From assembly GCA_015179025.1 (NCBI GenBank), contig WHUX01000205.1:27734-91733 (forward strand): a stretch of DNA of 64,000 nt. Direction: 5' to 3'. The notes beneath the pieces are model-generated. The model made no database searches and was not told the DNA's origin. It worked only from the letters and a program-made list of their open reading frames with translations. The translations under genes were made by a program, and so were the position numbers. Numbering within the stretch: the stretch's first letter is position 1; each line of letters starts with the position of its first letter. Source of the DNA: Terfezia claveryi (Eukaryota > Ascomycota > Pezizomycetes > Pezizales > Pezizaceae). Of this stretch, positions 38,136 to 48,959 are shown in pieces.

Positions 38136-38590
38136 TGTTGGAAGGTGATGCTATGTTATGGTTTGCCTGAATGTGGGTAGAGAATCGTTTTGGGGAGTGG
38201 TTTCTCTGTTTGGAAAGGAAGGAAAGTCAAGTCAGGTTAAGCGGAAGATGTGGACCACGGCTGATTGACGAGACTTCTTTTCTAAAAAAAAAAATTATAA
38301 TAATAATTTTCTTGTCCAATCTGATTAGGTGGGTTGCAGTGGGTCAGTAAAGACGGCTCACTGGATTAAGGTACGGCTGTCTTGCTGGGGGAATCGAAGA
38401 GGGAAAAGAGGTGCCTGGCTGTTAATGAATTGGGGAACGTCTGGGGTTGAGAAACATGGAAATAGGAATAGGTTGGATAGAAAAAGGTTTTCAGAGACGG
38501 AAGGGGATAAGGGGGGTGAGCGAGGTGGGCGAGTTGGGTAGAAAAGAGAAGAGTTGGGAGGGAGGGGACCGGTTTGATGAGATTGGCTTA

Positions 38591-38640
38591 GGGGAGGAGG
38601 GGGGGTGAAGGGGGGGGTGAAGGGGGGGGGGGGGCGGTGT
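38591..38640 (+). repeat. G-rich tract upstream of MCM1
   Basis: Successive runs of 4, 7, 8 and 12 G separated by short GA/TGAA spacers satisfy the G-quadruplex pattern on the plus strand, about 460 bp upstream of the MCM1 start. Confidence 0.7.
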
Positions 38641-39736
38641 TGTGTGGTGGTGGGTGGCTGCCAGGTGAGACCACACAGCAAGCAGGGAGGCTGGGGGCGA
38701 CGAACTGGCTAGATAGAGCCCGTCTCGTGCGTCCACCTTGTCCCTACACATTTTTGCCTCTTTGCTTTTTTTTGCCTTTTTTCCCTGCCAAAGCGTGCGG
38801 CGAGCGACTTGCGAAAAGCTTGCTCTACACTGCGATGGGAATGGGGCAGGAGTTGGGGGGGAACACCGTCGGGCGGGCTGGAGCCTGGCAGACCGGGGAG
38901 AGCGAAGGAAGTTCAGTAGAGAGCACTGGTACACGTACCTCAGAATGGTTAAGTCCGGGCACCCTGCTATTGATGCAAAGAGGCGTAGTAGCCTGCCTTT
39001 CGGGTGCTGCTTGAGCGGATTGAGGTTGGGTTTGGATGGATGCGGATTGGGGATGGACGCTGGTTATTACTTGGGGAAAGGGTGGGTGGCAGCGGGCAGA
39101 GCAGCGCGAAACTCAAGCGGGCTAATGGCTGCTTAGGTTGAGTCCAGCTGTCCTCTGAGGGCCTAGGGCAAATCTGCTTAACCGCGCGAGGTGAAGCCGC
39201 CTGGAAGCTACCAGCACAAAAAAATGCCGGGCCAATTCTTTGGGCTGGGCGCTGAATAAGCCGAAGGAACACTTCAGAAGCCGCAAACACCTCATCTGTC
39301 GGTTTGTACAGCAGCTAAGAACGAACGGCCAACCCCCCTTCTTGCCCCCCCCTTCTTCTACATACCTAGCAAAGCTGTTTGCAGTTTACAACTCCCCTCT
39401 CCAGAACGAAATATTACCCCACTGGCTGCTTGTAAATCATAGCCCACTGGTAGAATAGGGTATACCTCTATTGAAGCCAGATCCTAAATGTCGCTGGTTA
39501 CCGTGGTCACCGGGATAACTGGAATCCCCCGCAGCTCACTCTGCATAAGGCACCAAACTTGTCTCATGGGTTCGTGCCCCTTACAACAACTCCACAGCCA
39601 GATAGAACAACCTTCTCACACGAAATATGAACACAACGATCGCGATACTTACTGCAAACAGGCAATACCTATTGCTCTTGGCATACCCCCCTTTCGAATG
39701 CGACAATTGTTACCCTTACTTACGTACTGTACACTT

Positions 39737-39763
39737 TAGTCTAGTTGGCACAACACCCTCCGA
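39737..39763 (-). mobile_element. Probable truncated member of the GTGCCAACCAGACTA-3' family
   Basis: Minus-strand 3' end GTTGTGCCAACTAGACTA. No matching direct repeat could be found on the far side, so the 5' limit is unknown and the interval given is only the part alignable to the 36361 copy. Confidence 0.4.
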
Positions 39764-42700
39764 AGTATCTTGCCCCAGGACCCACTTCGGCAAAGCGGCA
39801 TGCTACGTGATAGTAGGATACTCGAGGAATGTCGATCATTTCTGTGGCGAGAAGCTTTCCCATACGAGTGGACAACGAACAAATATGCCGCCGGCACCTT
39901 CCTTCGAGACTTCTGAACTTTGACATACAGTAGGTAGGTTTGCGAACCCTTGCACGCGTTGGACATGGGGATGTGATGGCATTTCGAATCTGCTCGGCTA
40001 TTGCTGTGAATATCTGATCCCCTTAGGGGGGTATAGTTAAGTTGGTGAGCTGTCTGCAATAATATCATCTTCTCTGTGCCAATCACAACAGAGCGTCTTC
40101 CCAGCGAATAAAGGGTGTTTCAGGGGAAGAATGGGTGACTGGCCCATCTAATTTTAGCAATAAACCCCCACTCAGCCTAAGAGGAGGCTAGATTAACGAC
40201 ACAATGATAAATTGAACCTTGTACGTAAGTGGTATTTAATTTCTACCTTCTGTTTCGGAGAATAATTAAACTAAGAGGAAGCGTGAGGAATTGATGATCA
40301 TAAGTTTACAAGAATTGCCGTTTTCCCCAAAAAAAAAGGGGGGTGGTGGGTGGTGAGATCACTGCTGCGAGCTATCATTTCTTGCATGTAATCGTGATGT
40401 CGAAGCAACTAACGGTCATCTCGAGCTCAGTGGTGATCGAGGCGAGTTGCATGCTTGGCGATCGGCGCCCCGATCTCCATCCCGAGTCTCTAGGGCGACA
40501 CCTGGTGAATTGTCTCTATGGCTCTTTCTGCAAGTTTTCTCATTATGGTCAACATTTCTGGATTTTTTTGTGGAAATACAATGTCTTGTCATGAAATTAG
40601 TTGATACCTGTTGGTATCTGTGCTACTGGTGAGCAAGACCCACCAAAAAAGTCACTTGCTAGAGCGTTGGGTAGCGAGCGAGTCTAGCAAGCCCTAGTAC
40701 ATACACTGTGAAATCCAGGTTTCATACCCTCATCCACACTTAGAGAATGTGCCCGAGCAAGGTAATTTGTTAAATGGCATCTTCGGAGTTGGCATGGTCA
40801 GCACCCCAAACCCCTTGATCTGTATATGGAGAGGTAAAATTAATACTCTCGGTCCGGAGCAGGGCGGGCCGTCTTACATCATGTAGGCTTGGGAGAAGAC
40901 ATGACTTTACATCAGATCTCTAATGCCTATCCCTACTAGCCTACATGATTAGAATGGGAATGTATATATATATATAAAATATTAATATATTTGGCGGGTG
41001 ACCAAGGAGCTCCCTCCAAGATAAATTGCACGTAATTTAGCTGTAGAGTGCATATAACTCAGGCCCTCAAGGAATTTGACATCAATACAGTGCGTGAGGA
41101 GGTCTGCAGCCATGACATTACACCTAGCTCCCATAATGTACAGGTTGGAAAAGTTATTTCATTTTAATGTGGGGTTGACCCCATGATCGTGGAAGACAAA
41201 TGTGTACCCCGCAGTTTGATTAATGTGTTGTGGTACGGAGTACTTTTTTTTTTTTTTTTTTCTTTTTCTTTTTCTTTTTTCATGCAGGCTTCCACGTTTG
41301 CAAAAGTGAGTTAGTTACCCTGAGGTGAGGACTTGTCTGGACGCCATTTTTTTTTTTTGACAGCATACGGGGCAGCTGTATATCGAGATACTTTACACGC
41401 ATGAACTTGAACCTCGCGGCCAGATGGTACCCCGAATCCTAAAGCTGAGTGGTTACAATTATACTCGAAATTCCTATTTTATGTGGTCTGTTATTCTAAA
41501 CTTTCTACTACCCCTTTTCTTCTTGCCAAAAGGAAGATGCCTTTATTTCCTACATATTACTATACTGTACATTCCTCCACGGAAGCTACGGTGGTGTTCT
41601 TTGAGGCTGTTCAGTTCGAACTGTTAACAAAGCGCTGCTTTGGGTTGCAATATTGTAACGCTGTGATATCGCGTAGTTCGCATTGAATAGCAGAGATTTA
41701 GCCATGTGTTTTTAGCAGCAAAATCCTGAATGAGTGTTTTTCGAAACTATTTATGGTTGTCAGTCAGTCGCGTCCCTTAAATTAAAATCAATATCATATG
41801 ATTTTTTTATAGATTAGGGGCTGCTCGCATTCTTTTTTACTTCTGCTTAACAAGCTTCTGCGCTTGTTAATGTATTAGTTTATGAAGATTTTATAAATTT
41901 GTAAAATCTTTTTATTTTCTTTTATATAGATACATGTAAAAAGTAAAACGGCGCGAAGGCAAGTGAGGTTATTGGGTTGGCCTGTTGGTGAGTAATGCTG
42001 ATGCGGCAAAGGCAGCCGAAACTCGGGTACATTACCCTGAATCAAGAAAACTTTGAAGCCCGCAACAAATCCTTGATGACTCTCCACCAACAGAATCAAC
42101 AGGAACTCCAATACTTAAGCAATTACCTTATGCACCTGAAATCATGATATCCCATGTCAAAGGATCAGGGTATAATAGTCATATGGTTTATTTTGTGGTG
42201 GTAATATTCAGTTGACTGATATAACTATGCAAGTTTGTTCATATATGTACAAAGATGTTTATAAGCAATCAGTCAATTTTAGACCTTCTGCAACATAGCC
42301 TTGCTTGTATATGGACTATTTTATTATAGAGTAAATAACCTTAATTTACTTCCCCAAGGGCTTGAGGATTTGTACTTGTAGTGATCTTTGTTACTTCGTT
42401 TGAAAAATAGCTGTTTTTGTGTAAAAACAAATAGAAGACTGATGTCATATTGGGCCTTCAGCAAGTGGTCGTCGTCGTTTTGGTAAACCCAATCTATACT
42501 CCGTACGTCCGGCCCTCGTATTGGGATAAAGTACATACTGTAGTTGCTGTTCTTGCAAGATGGGTGGTACCCATTTGCCTTGGGTTCTTGAGTACATATG
42601 ATGCATGTAAGATGAATACATGTCATCTTAACAAGTGCATAATAATTATCGAGAAAAAAACCTTAAACGGACCAAACACCGCATGTATATACAAAAAATC

Positions 42701-42835
42701 TCAAACTAATAGCCCTATCACGCGGAAACAAGTCTTCGGCAAGCTGCTGCGCGTCGTGGCAGTCGCATCAATCTCATTGCATCAACTTCACACTGATTAA
42801 GTATACGACCAATTAAATGCTCACTTCTATGTTGT

Positions 42836-42857
42836 GGGGGGGGGGGGGGGGGGGGGC
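42836..42857 (+). repeat. Poly-G run of about 22
   Basis: A pure G homopolymer followed by CGGCGG. It may be partly a sequencing-length artefact, since long homopolymers are error-prone. Confidence 0.7.
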
Positions 42858-43365
42858 GGCGGCTCCAGGGCCCGCCCCGTCTGACCTCAGCGCCGGCGAG
42901 AGTGCATTTTTGTCCTTCGCCACTCAAGGTTCGTTGACCCGGATGCCTACAGGCTGCAAGGGGGGCGCATCGGTTGCCCATTTTCATGCAAACCAGAGTC
43001 AAAATCAGTCATGATGTTATGAGAATTTTTTTTTTTTTATACACCAGCCCGCTCTGGTGGTATGAGAGGGATACTGAGGTTTGCTTTTCACATGAGGAGG
43101 TCGTCTATGGACTTGTGTTTCCCTTTGAAACCGCCCTAGTTAATGAACTGAAGCAATGGTGGAGTTCCAGCATCGAGTCAGAAAAAAGTTTTTCGGTGAG
43201 ATTGCGGGTTCAGCGATTGACCTTTTGTGAGGTGAAAGTCTTAATCATACACAGGTGTGGTAAATTTGTAAACTGTAGGTAACGTAATTTTGATAATGTA
43301 TTCTTTTTGTGAGTGACCTGCGATACATATATTTTATTTATGTTACTACTGAATATGTGATCCGG

Positions 43366-43430
43366 CTCAATGGTCTATTCGTATGCAGACTTTGTGTCCA
43401 TTACTGCTTTCGTCTTTTACCGCTTGTCAT
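43366..43430 (+). repeat. CRN-flanking repeat, copy 1
   Basis: Begins GGCTCAATGGTCTATTCGTA and continues through a shared pyrimidine-rich stretch. The same segment recurs at about 46088-46190 and 58490-58545, each just beside a CRN copy. Confidence 0.7.
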
Positions 43431-44040
43431 TCTTAACCAGACTACGCCTAATATAGCCTAGTTGGAACGTTGGATTAGAACTTTGAAGTGAGCGATTCCT
43501 GCGGAGTTAACGATCAAAAACAAGAATGGGCTGCAGATGTGTGGAAGAGGCAACCTTTTATCGTATACTAAAACGTTATCAGGCATGTTTACGGTAGGCT
43601 AGTTACGTAGAGGTCTGGAGGAATCAGATCCTATGAATTGGTTCGTTGCAAGGGGAGGACCCACTCGGCGGAGAATCCCCTTTTTCAGGGTAACCAACCT
43701 CCATCCATCATCGGAAAATTATTCATGATTTAACAAATAAGAATAAAAACCTAGCATTGATTTATCACACTGGAATGATTATTCTTGCCGTGGGTATCAT
43801 ATTTCTACCTCATGCCCCGGATCTTGTTGGTTCCACCAATGCTACCCGCAAAAGCCACGCCCGCGGAATTCCTTGCCCTAATTTTGTTGTTGTCGGTATT
43901 GCCGCTGTTGTTTCATTGTTATTGTTGACTTTCTGGCACGACTCTCGGAAATTCTGTCCTATTGTCGGCCTTGGCGACTCCTCGGGCCTTCTTGTATATA
44001 TAGTCTCTTTCCTTTTGTTCTACGTCAACGACTTGTATCC

Positions 44041-44112
44041 ATGCATCGACTGCATCGACTCGCATCCATGCATCGACTGCATCGACTCGCATCCATGCAT
44101 CGACTTGCATCC
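44041..44112 (+). repeat. 27-bp tandem repeat at the proposed CRN start
   Basis: Two copies of a 27-bp unit (ATGCATCGACTGCATCGACT plus CGCATCC) followed by shortened 18-bp versions. In the CRN frame each encodes Met-His-Arg-Leu-His-Arg-Leu-Ala-Ser, so every repeat offers a new in-frame ATG. Confidence 0.85.
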
Positions 44113-45911
44113 ATGCACCGACTTGCACGCACAATACACAAGTCCTCCAGCTCTTTTGCCTCCTCGTGCTCTGCAGCTCCGCTGCCATCTCTCAACGTAA
44201 GCCCCTTACTCGTGTGTCAGCCTCGCCGGTCCTCCCTTGCCCGGTTGGTCGCCTTGCCCTTGTCACCACCTTACAACCATCTCCACTGCCCGTCGACCAG
44301 AGTACCCCCCCATACACCAAAGACGATATCTGAATGCATTACCCTGTTCTGTATCGTTCACAGTGGGCAAGATGTGGTACCATTTCCAGTTAGGGTTAAT
44401 GGCGGGGATACAGTTGGTGAGCTCAAAGAACTCATCAAGGCAAGATGCGCGCCTGAAATGGATAACTTCGCTTCCCATCATCTCAAGCTCCAGAAATGGA
44501 ATCAACCAGGGGACCTCGACTATGTTCACCTGGATGGCATCGCTATGCTGGATCCTATGAAGAAAATTAGGGACATTTTTTGCGGGGATGGTTTTCCCAA
44601 GGAGGAATACGTCCATATTATCATCACGGTTCCTGAACCAGGTAAGCGAGACTCGGATTTTATTTTTCTTTGCTGCCGCAATATAATGTCTTATTCTGAT
44701 ATCTCTTGGCTGACAATTATCTCTGCGTAGAAACCACTCCAGCAGAGGACCGGAAGGAGTTGCATCACCTGCGAAAGACTGTTGAACAATTGAATGAGGA
44801 CCGGAAGGAGTTGCATCACCTGCGAAAGACTGTTGAACAATTGAAAAGCCCATTCCATGTATTCAACTTAATTGTTGAACCAAAAAGAACGAACGCAATT
44901 GCCTGGAATGTCGATATCAATACTGCAACTCTGGACATGCTCAGTGAGCTAATCTGCAAAAGATATCCTGAGTATGAGGATAGTACCCTCTCATTCACTT
45001 TCAAGCTACACGAAAGCACCACCTGCACTCCAGAGACCAATGAGCAGCTTCGAGAATTGCTTGCTTCCTTGGTTGTGAAGAATAAGATGACAGTCAAGAT
45101 CTCGGTGGAAACTCCTGCAAAATCTTTCAGTGACTGGACCTTAAACGAGGTAATGCGGTTATATGAGATTTGCGATGACACACACATACCGGATAAGAAA
45201 GGGAAGATGAAATATGGTTTGTTATATTTCCCGGCGTTCATATGTAATCGCACTCCCATCCTTAACGAGAAGACTTTCCGTGTTCTGATGTATAGCTTGA
45301 CACGTTTCCTTTTTACTACTCCACTCCTCAGGGAATCCCACGAATATACACACTCACTCTATGTGCACTCCTTCCTCAGTGCAGTGGTCTCCGAGTTCAT
45401 TTCCGATTCTCTAGAGCCAGCGTTTATGGAATCCGGCTTTATAGGATACGAGCCAAAGGTTGTAATTATTGCAGAGCAATACATTAGGGGAAGAAACGGA
45501 AAGGGGCCGGTCGACTTTGCTATTGAGATGGTTGGTGGTGGAGTGGTGGGAGTCACGGAGGTGAAGCAGGAGGACTTTTGCCAGGGCGTGGCGCAGAACG
45601 CTGTTCAAATTGAGTCTGTTTTATCACGACGAAAGCGGAAAGCTAGAGGGTTAGATGAAGGATCTATCGCTCGTTGCTTCGGGATTGTTACCGATGCGAA
45701 AGAATGGTTGTTTTTGGAGTGCACACACGATGAGAACGAGATACCTAAGTTCAAGCTATCTCGTACATACACGGTGGCATATGGCAAGCAAAGCATGCAA
45801 GAGGATATAAAAGAGATTCTAGAGGTTATCAAGTGGTTGTTGACTGAGGCACTGAAGGATGCTACTACGGCTGCAGCTGCACCATATTTCAAGAATAAAG
45901 ATGAAAATTGA
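44041..45911 (+). CDS. Crinkler (CRN)-type protein with PD-(D/E)XK nuclease-like C-terminus
   Basis: CRN-type proteins combine a ubiquitin-like header with nuclease or kinase-like effector domains; in fungi their role is largely open (host interaction or inter-strain conflict). Exons 44041-44641 and 44731-45911 (89-nt intron, phase 1) give up to 593 aa. The header is recognisable from ITLFCIVHSG through FPVRVNGGDTVGELKELIKA to the linker at the splice. Exon 2 starts with two identical 17-residue coiled-coil repeats (44745-44846), then a second globular part, and ends with a restriction-endonuclease-like core: D462, E477 and K479 (VDFAI..TEVK) followed by a Gln-bearing helix. The first ATG after a TATA-like TATATATA (about 43996) is 44041, but it adds about 95 atypical residues before the header, so the true start is uncertain. 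Crinkler genes normally begin right at the header. Confidence 0.7.
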
Positions 45912-46872
45912 TCTTGGGAATAAGTCGCCTTAAGTGATGATTCAGGCGTAATGGGATGGTAGGGGGTGGTCAGGCTCTCTTTCTCTCTGCTTGTTGTTTT
46001 CCTTCTTTGTTTCGAGGCATCTCGGAGGCGAGACTAAGAATAATTAAATTATCTATGTTTGGCACATCAGGTTAATTAATCAACTGTGAGGCTCAATGGT
46101 CTAGTCGTCGCAGACTTGCTGTCCATTTTTTTTGTTTGCTTGTTCGCATAATCGTATCTGACTACTTTCATCCTTTACCGCATTGTTCGGTTATACCAAC
46201 AATCAGCTATTATACCAACAATCAGCTCATCATGGATTCTTGAATCATGTCTCGAAAATGGTACGTTTGTTCGCATTTACATGAACCTTTGTCGTTGTTA
46301 TCTGGGACTAGAATACCAACATCTCAGACTCTACAAGGATAGTCAGATAATCCCCAAAGTAGAACGCCAGATCTCCACATTGTTGGTTCAACATCTCAAC
46401 TTCAACAAGGATACAGGGTCGAGGTAATACAGGATCGAGGTGATACAGGGTCGAGTATGGTCAGTTGGAGTCAGAAGAGTGACAAAGCAGCCTTGTGACT
46501 AGTGCAGATCTAACAGATGACGTCAAGGTGGTTTCGAAGGAGCCATTGCTCTCGGTACTCCTCAGATTTCCCATGAAGAGTTTCCTTTCCGAAAGTGGCC
46601 CAACAAGTGACATCAAAGTCTGACAGCAACTGTTGTCATTCAGGGTTGTTGAGCAGGTAAGCTGCAAGATATTCACAAATGTTCGACCACGGAAACGGGA
46701 ATCACCGATTTCGTCGACTTCCCATTCGAGTTCGACTTCAATAAATGATCATGGAGGGTTATTCAATAGGAGTATTTGTGTGTAATGAGCCTAGAACCAC
46801 CGAGGCTTTCCTAATTCAGAGTAACGAAGACTCCGTTCTCCAGTCTGGCTTTGTGTTGATAGTGTTAAAGAT
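45912..46872. other. 3' flank of the CRN gene
   Basis: No supported gene. The 46088-46190 part repeats the CRN-flanking segment. Short direct repeats (TTATACCAACAATCAGCT twice near 46192-46225; ATACAGGGTCGAGG-type units near 46410-46455) are present. Confidence 0.4.
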
Positions 46873-47268
46873 TTATGAAGAAGAATAAAGTAAAAGAGGG
46901 GATAATGATACCAATATATGAATGGAATAAGTGAACGTTAACAGGAACTGGTAGCTGACCAATTTCCGCATACTGTTTTGTACACATAAAAGCTTATCTC
47001 GTATGCTAGTATGCCGTCGTTTCATAACCTTGCTATCATCACGTTGACTTGATTTCTTGCTTTTGCGAAGCCGACATTCGTATTTCTGAACTCGCATTGT
47101 ACCGTTATTTTGAAGCAGCTCTTGTTGAAGCTTAGTATAAACCGAATCAACATATGGCCACCTCTCGTCAAATAATTTAGGAGACATGGTAACCGGTTTG
47201 CTAAGGTCGAACAATATAGCACGGTGGTGTAGAGCATCAGTAGAAACTGGTATCATTGCTTCAGACAT
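46873..47268 (-). CDS. Hypothetical protein, possibly a truncated FAR1/FLYWCH-like domain protein
   Basis: The frame opens at the ATG at 47268 and runs 131 codons. The segment with FDERWPYVDSVY, a Cys in YECRL and a second Cys about 30 residues later after KRRHTSIRD resembles the first half of transposase-associated zinc-binding domains (FAR1/FLYWCH type). The His pair expected downstream is absent, and from about residue 105 the frame is hydrophobic, low-quality sequence. A GT donor after RKL (GTCAGC) could lead to a missing exon that I cannot find. Likely a gene fragment. Family assignment is from general resemblance only. Confidence 0.35.
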   Translation of the reverse strand: MSEAMIPVSTDALHHRAILFDLSKPVTMSPKLFDERWPYVDSVYTKLQQELLQNNGTMRVQKYECRLRKSKKSSQRDDSKVMKRRHTSIRDKLLCVQNSMRKLVSYQFLLTFTYSIHILVSLSPLLLYSSS

Positions 47269-48144
47269 TGTGATATTGGTATAGTATAGTATACGCGCAT
47301 ACGTCCAGAAGTACGTATAGGTTGGTGTATAAGCATTACATTCTTGATTTACTTCCCCGGTTGGTCTGGGCCATTTCCTGGATCCTGGATTGATATTAGT
47401 TGGAGGTGCAGTAGGTAGAAGATAGGGTAGTCGAGGCTTCAATCATGGCCAGCTCATGCAAATGAGGTTGGGGGGTTAGGTAATTGCAGTATGTATTACG
47501 CATATATAGTGGGCATCCACTTTGTCTCCATTTTGTACTCTGTACTTGGTGCTGCATTTACAGTGCTTTATAATGCCCGTTTACTCTGTGGTGCCAGCAT
47601 AGGCCTGGTGAGACTAAGTACAATATGCATAAAACAAGAAATCAGTACTGCATGTGAACAGTACCGCATATGGAATAATCATGTCAGCACGTGCTAGGTA
47701 ACTTACTTTACCTGCACAACCACACTCTCCTCCTCCAAAACTTTACCCTGAGCTCAAAAATCTCATCAGCAATACATCACACTGCATCAATACACCACAC
47801 CGAATCAAAACGGTCACTAGTAACTTCCAATGCAATATTGCCATTTAGTAGAATGTCAATTAGTATCATTTTTTCGAAGCTTCCTAATGACTTGAGCTCC
47901 GCGGGGATAGTCGTGGGTAAGTATTGCTTATAATTCAATCCTTCTACCCAATTTGTACTATTCAGGTTGGAAACAAGAACAATTACTCAGTATACCGGTA
48001 AACCATTCATTCATTCGTTTCACAGTAAAAGAAAACTAGCATGAGTGGCAAAAACGTAGCAAACACTTTGGGAAAAAGCAAACAAATGTAGCCACCCGAT
48101 GTAACCCGAAATCGATATACCGAGAGAATCACACCAGAAATCCT
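47269..48144. other. Intergenic
   Basis: No gene seen; several short CACACCA-type words near 47780-47810 and AT-rich sequence. Confidence 0.35.
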
Positions 48145-48742
48145 TCAACGAAGAGGAGCACCTAAGTGTTCGGCGATTTGCCTACGTCTGTCAGCAACCA
48201 AGGTATTTGGTTGGAGAACAGGCAACCCCAAATGTGCAGCAGCCGCTTGACATTCGGCAACTATTCATCTGTTAGCATTAGATATCACTTAATGCCAGTG
48301 AACCTACTGGTCATATTGCCTAACTCCCTTCGATTGGCAGGTAATGGGGGCTGTGCAACAGCCACTCCTGGTGGAAACACCAACGATTCGTGCTCCCTAG
48401 CTCCAGCGTTATATAGCTTTACTGGAAGTAAATCTAGTCTATGATTACATATAAGTTAGTTCATTACTAAAGTCGAAAATGAAGTAGGTCTACTTACTCT
48501 GCACGGATATGCTGAACATCCCTCTGGGTTTGTTGAACATCCCTCTGGGTTTGTTGAACATCCCTCTGGATTTGTTGCAACAGCTGGATAACCTGATTTG
48601 CTTGACCAACTAAAGGGATGTTGGGGATCAAGATGGCCTCATGGATTACGGCGTTGAGACCCTGAACAAAATTGTTGAGGTTTGGCTGCTGGCCCAGGGG
48701 TTGTGCCATTTTGGTGTCGTCTGAATGTTTTCTGTCACTCAT
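48145..48742 (-). CDS. Small unknown protein with coiled-coil repeat (163 aa)
   Basis: Minus-strand exons 48742-48498, 48438-48308 and 48260-48145 join through 59- and 47-nt introns with GTAAGT/GTAGGT donors to an uninterrupted 163-residue frame. After a hydrophilic start there is a helix, then three seven-residue repeats of the type QQTQRDV (21-bp units at about 48507-48570) forming a coiled coil. The C-terminal module is compact: FPPGVAVAQPPLPANRRELGNMT, then AECQAAAAHLGLP and RRRQIAEHLGAP. I associate this module with small fungal proteins of unknown function; no enzymatic motif is visible. The 98-aa gene at 62177 has a similar coiled-coil plan. Confidence 0.7.
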
Positions 48743-48959
48743 TAACCCGCATCCAGCTTCAAAAAAATCACCATAGCCTACCTTAAGAAACTGTTTGTGT
48801 CCGTCGCTGCCGCTGTTGGCTGGCGTGATGTTGCTGTTCTTTTCGGCGAAAGAATAGAGAGAAGTACATAAGGGTAACTGAAGCGTATAGCCTACCTTGT
48901 CAATGCCAAGGCTCGTTCCAGATGGTTTCAGAAGCTTCTTTAGAAGATTCCAGCACTAC

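Larger units (their letters stand above)
38136..43756. other. Long gene-poor region upstream of the CRN locus
   Basis: No recognisable protein in 5.6 kb. It holds a G-rich tract (38591-38640), a C-tract/G-tract-rich promoter side for MCM1, a truncated match to the GTGCCAACCAGACTA family (39737), AT-rich relic-like sequence with poly-T/CT tracts (41247-41280, 41348-41359), and a 22-base poly-G run (42836-42857). A segment at 43366-43430 recurs downstream of both CRN copies. Confidence 0.5.

Noticed and set aside
38491..39290. Overlapping Pro/Ser-rich ORFs upstream of MCM1
   Set aside because: They arise from the G-run/C-run composition on both strands and show no protein-like features.
43757..44200. 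Open frame with hydrophobic start upstream of the CRN gene
   Set aside because: It overlaps the CRN start repeat in another frame and contains the TATA-like box; its second half is just the 27-bp repeat read out of frame.
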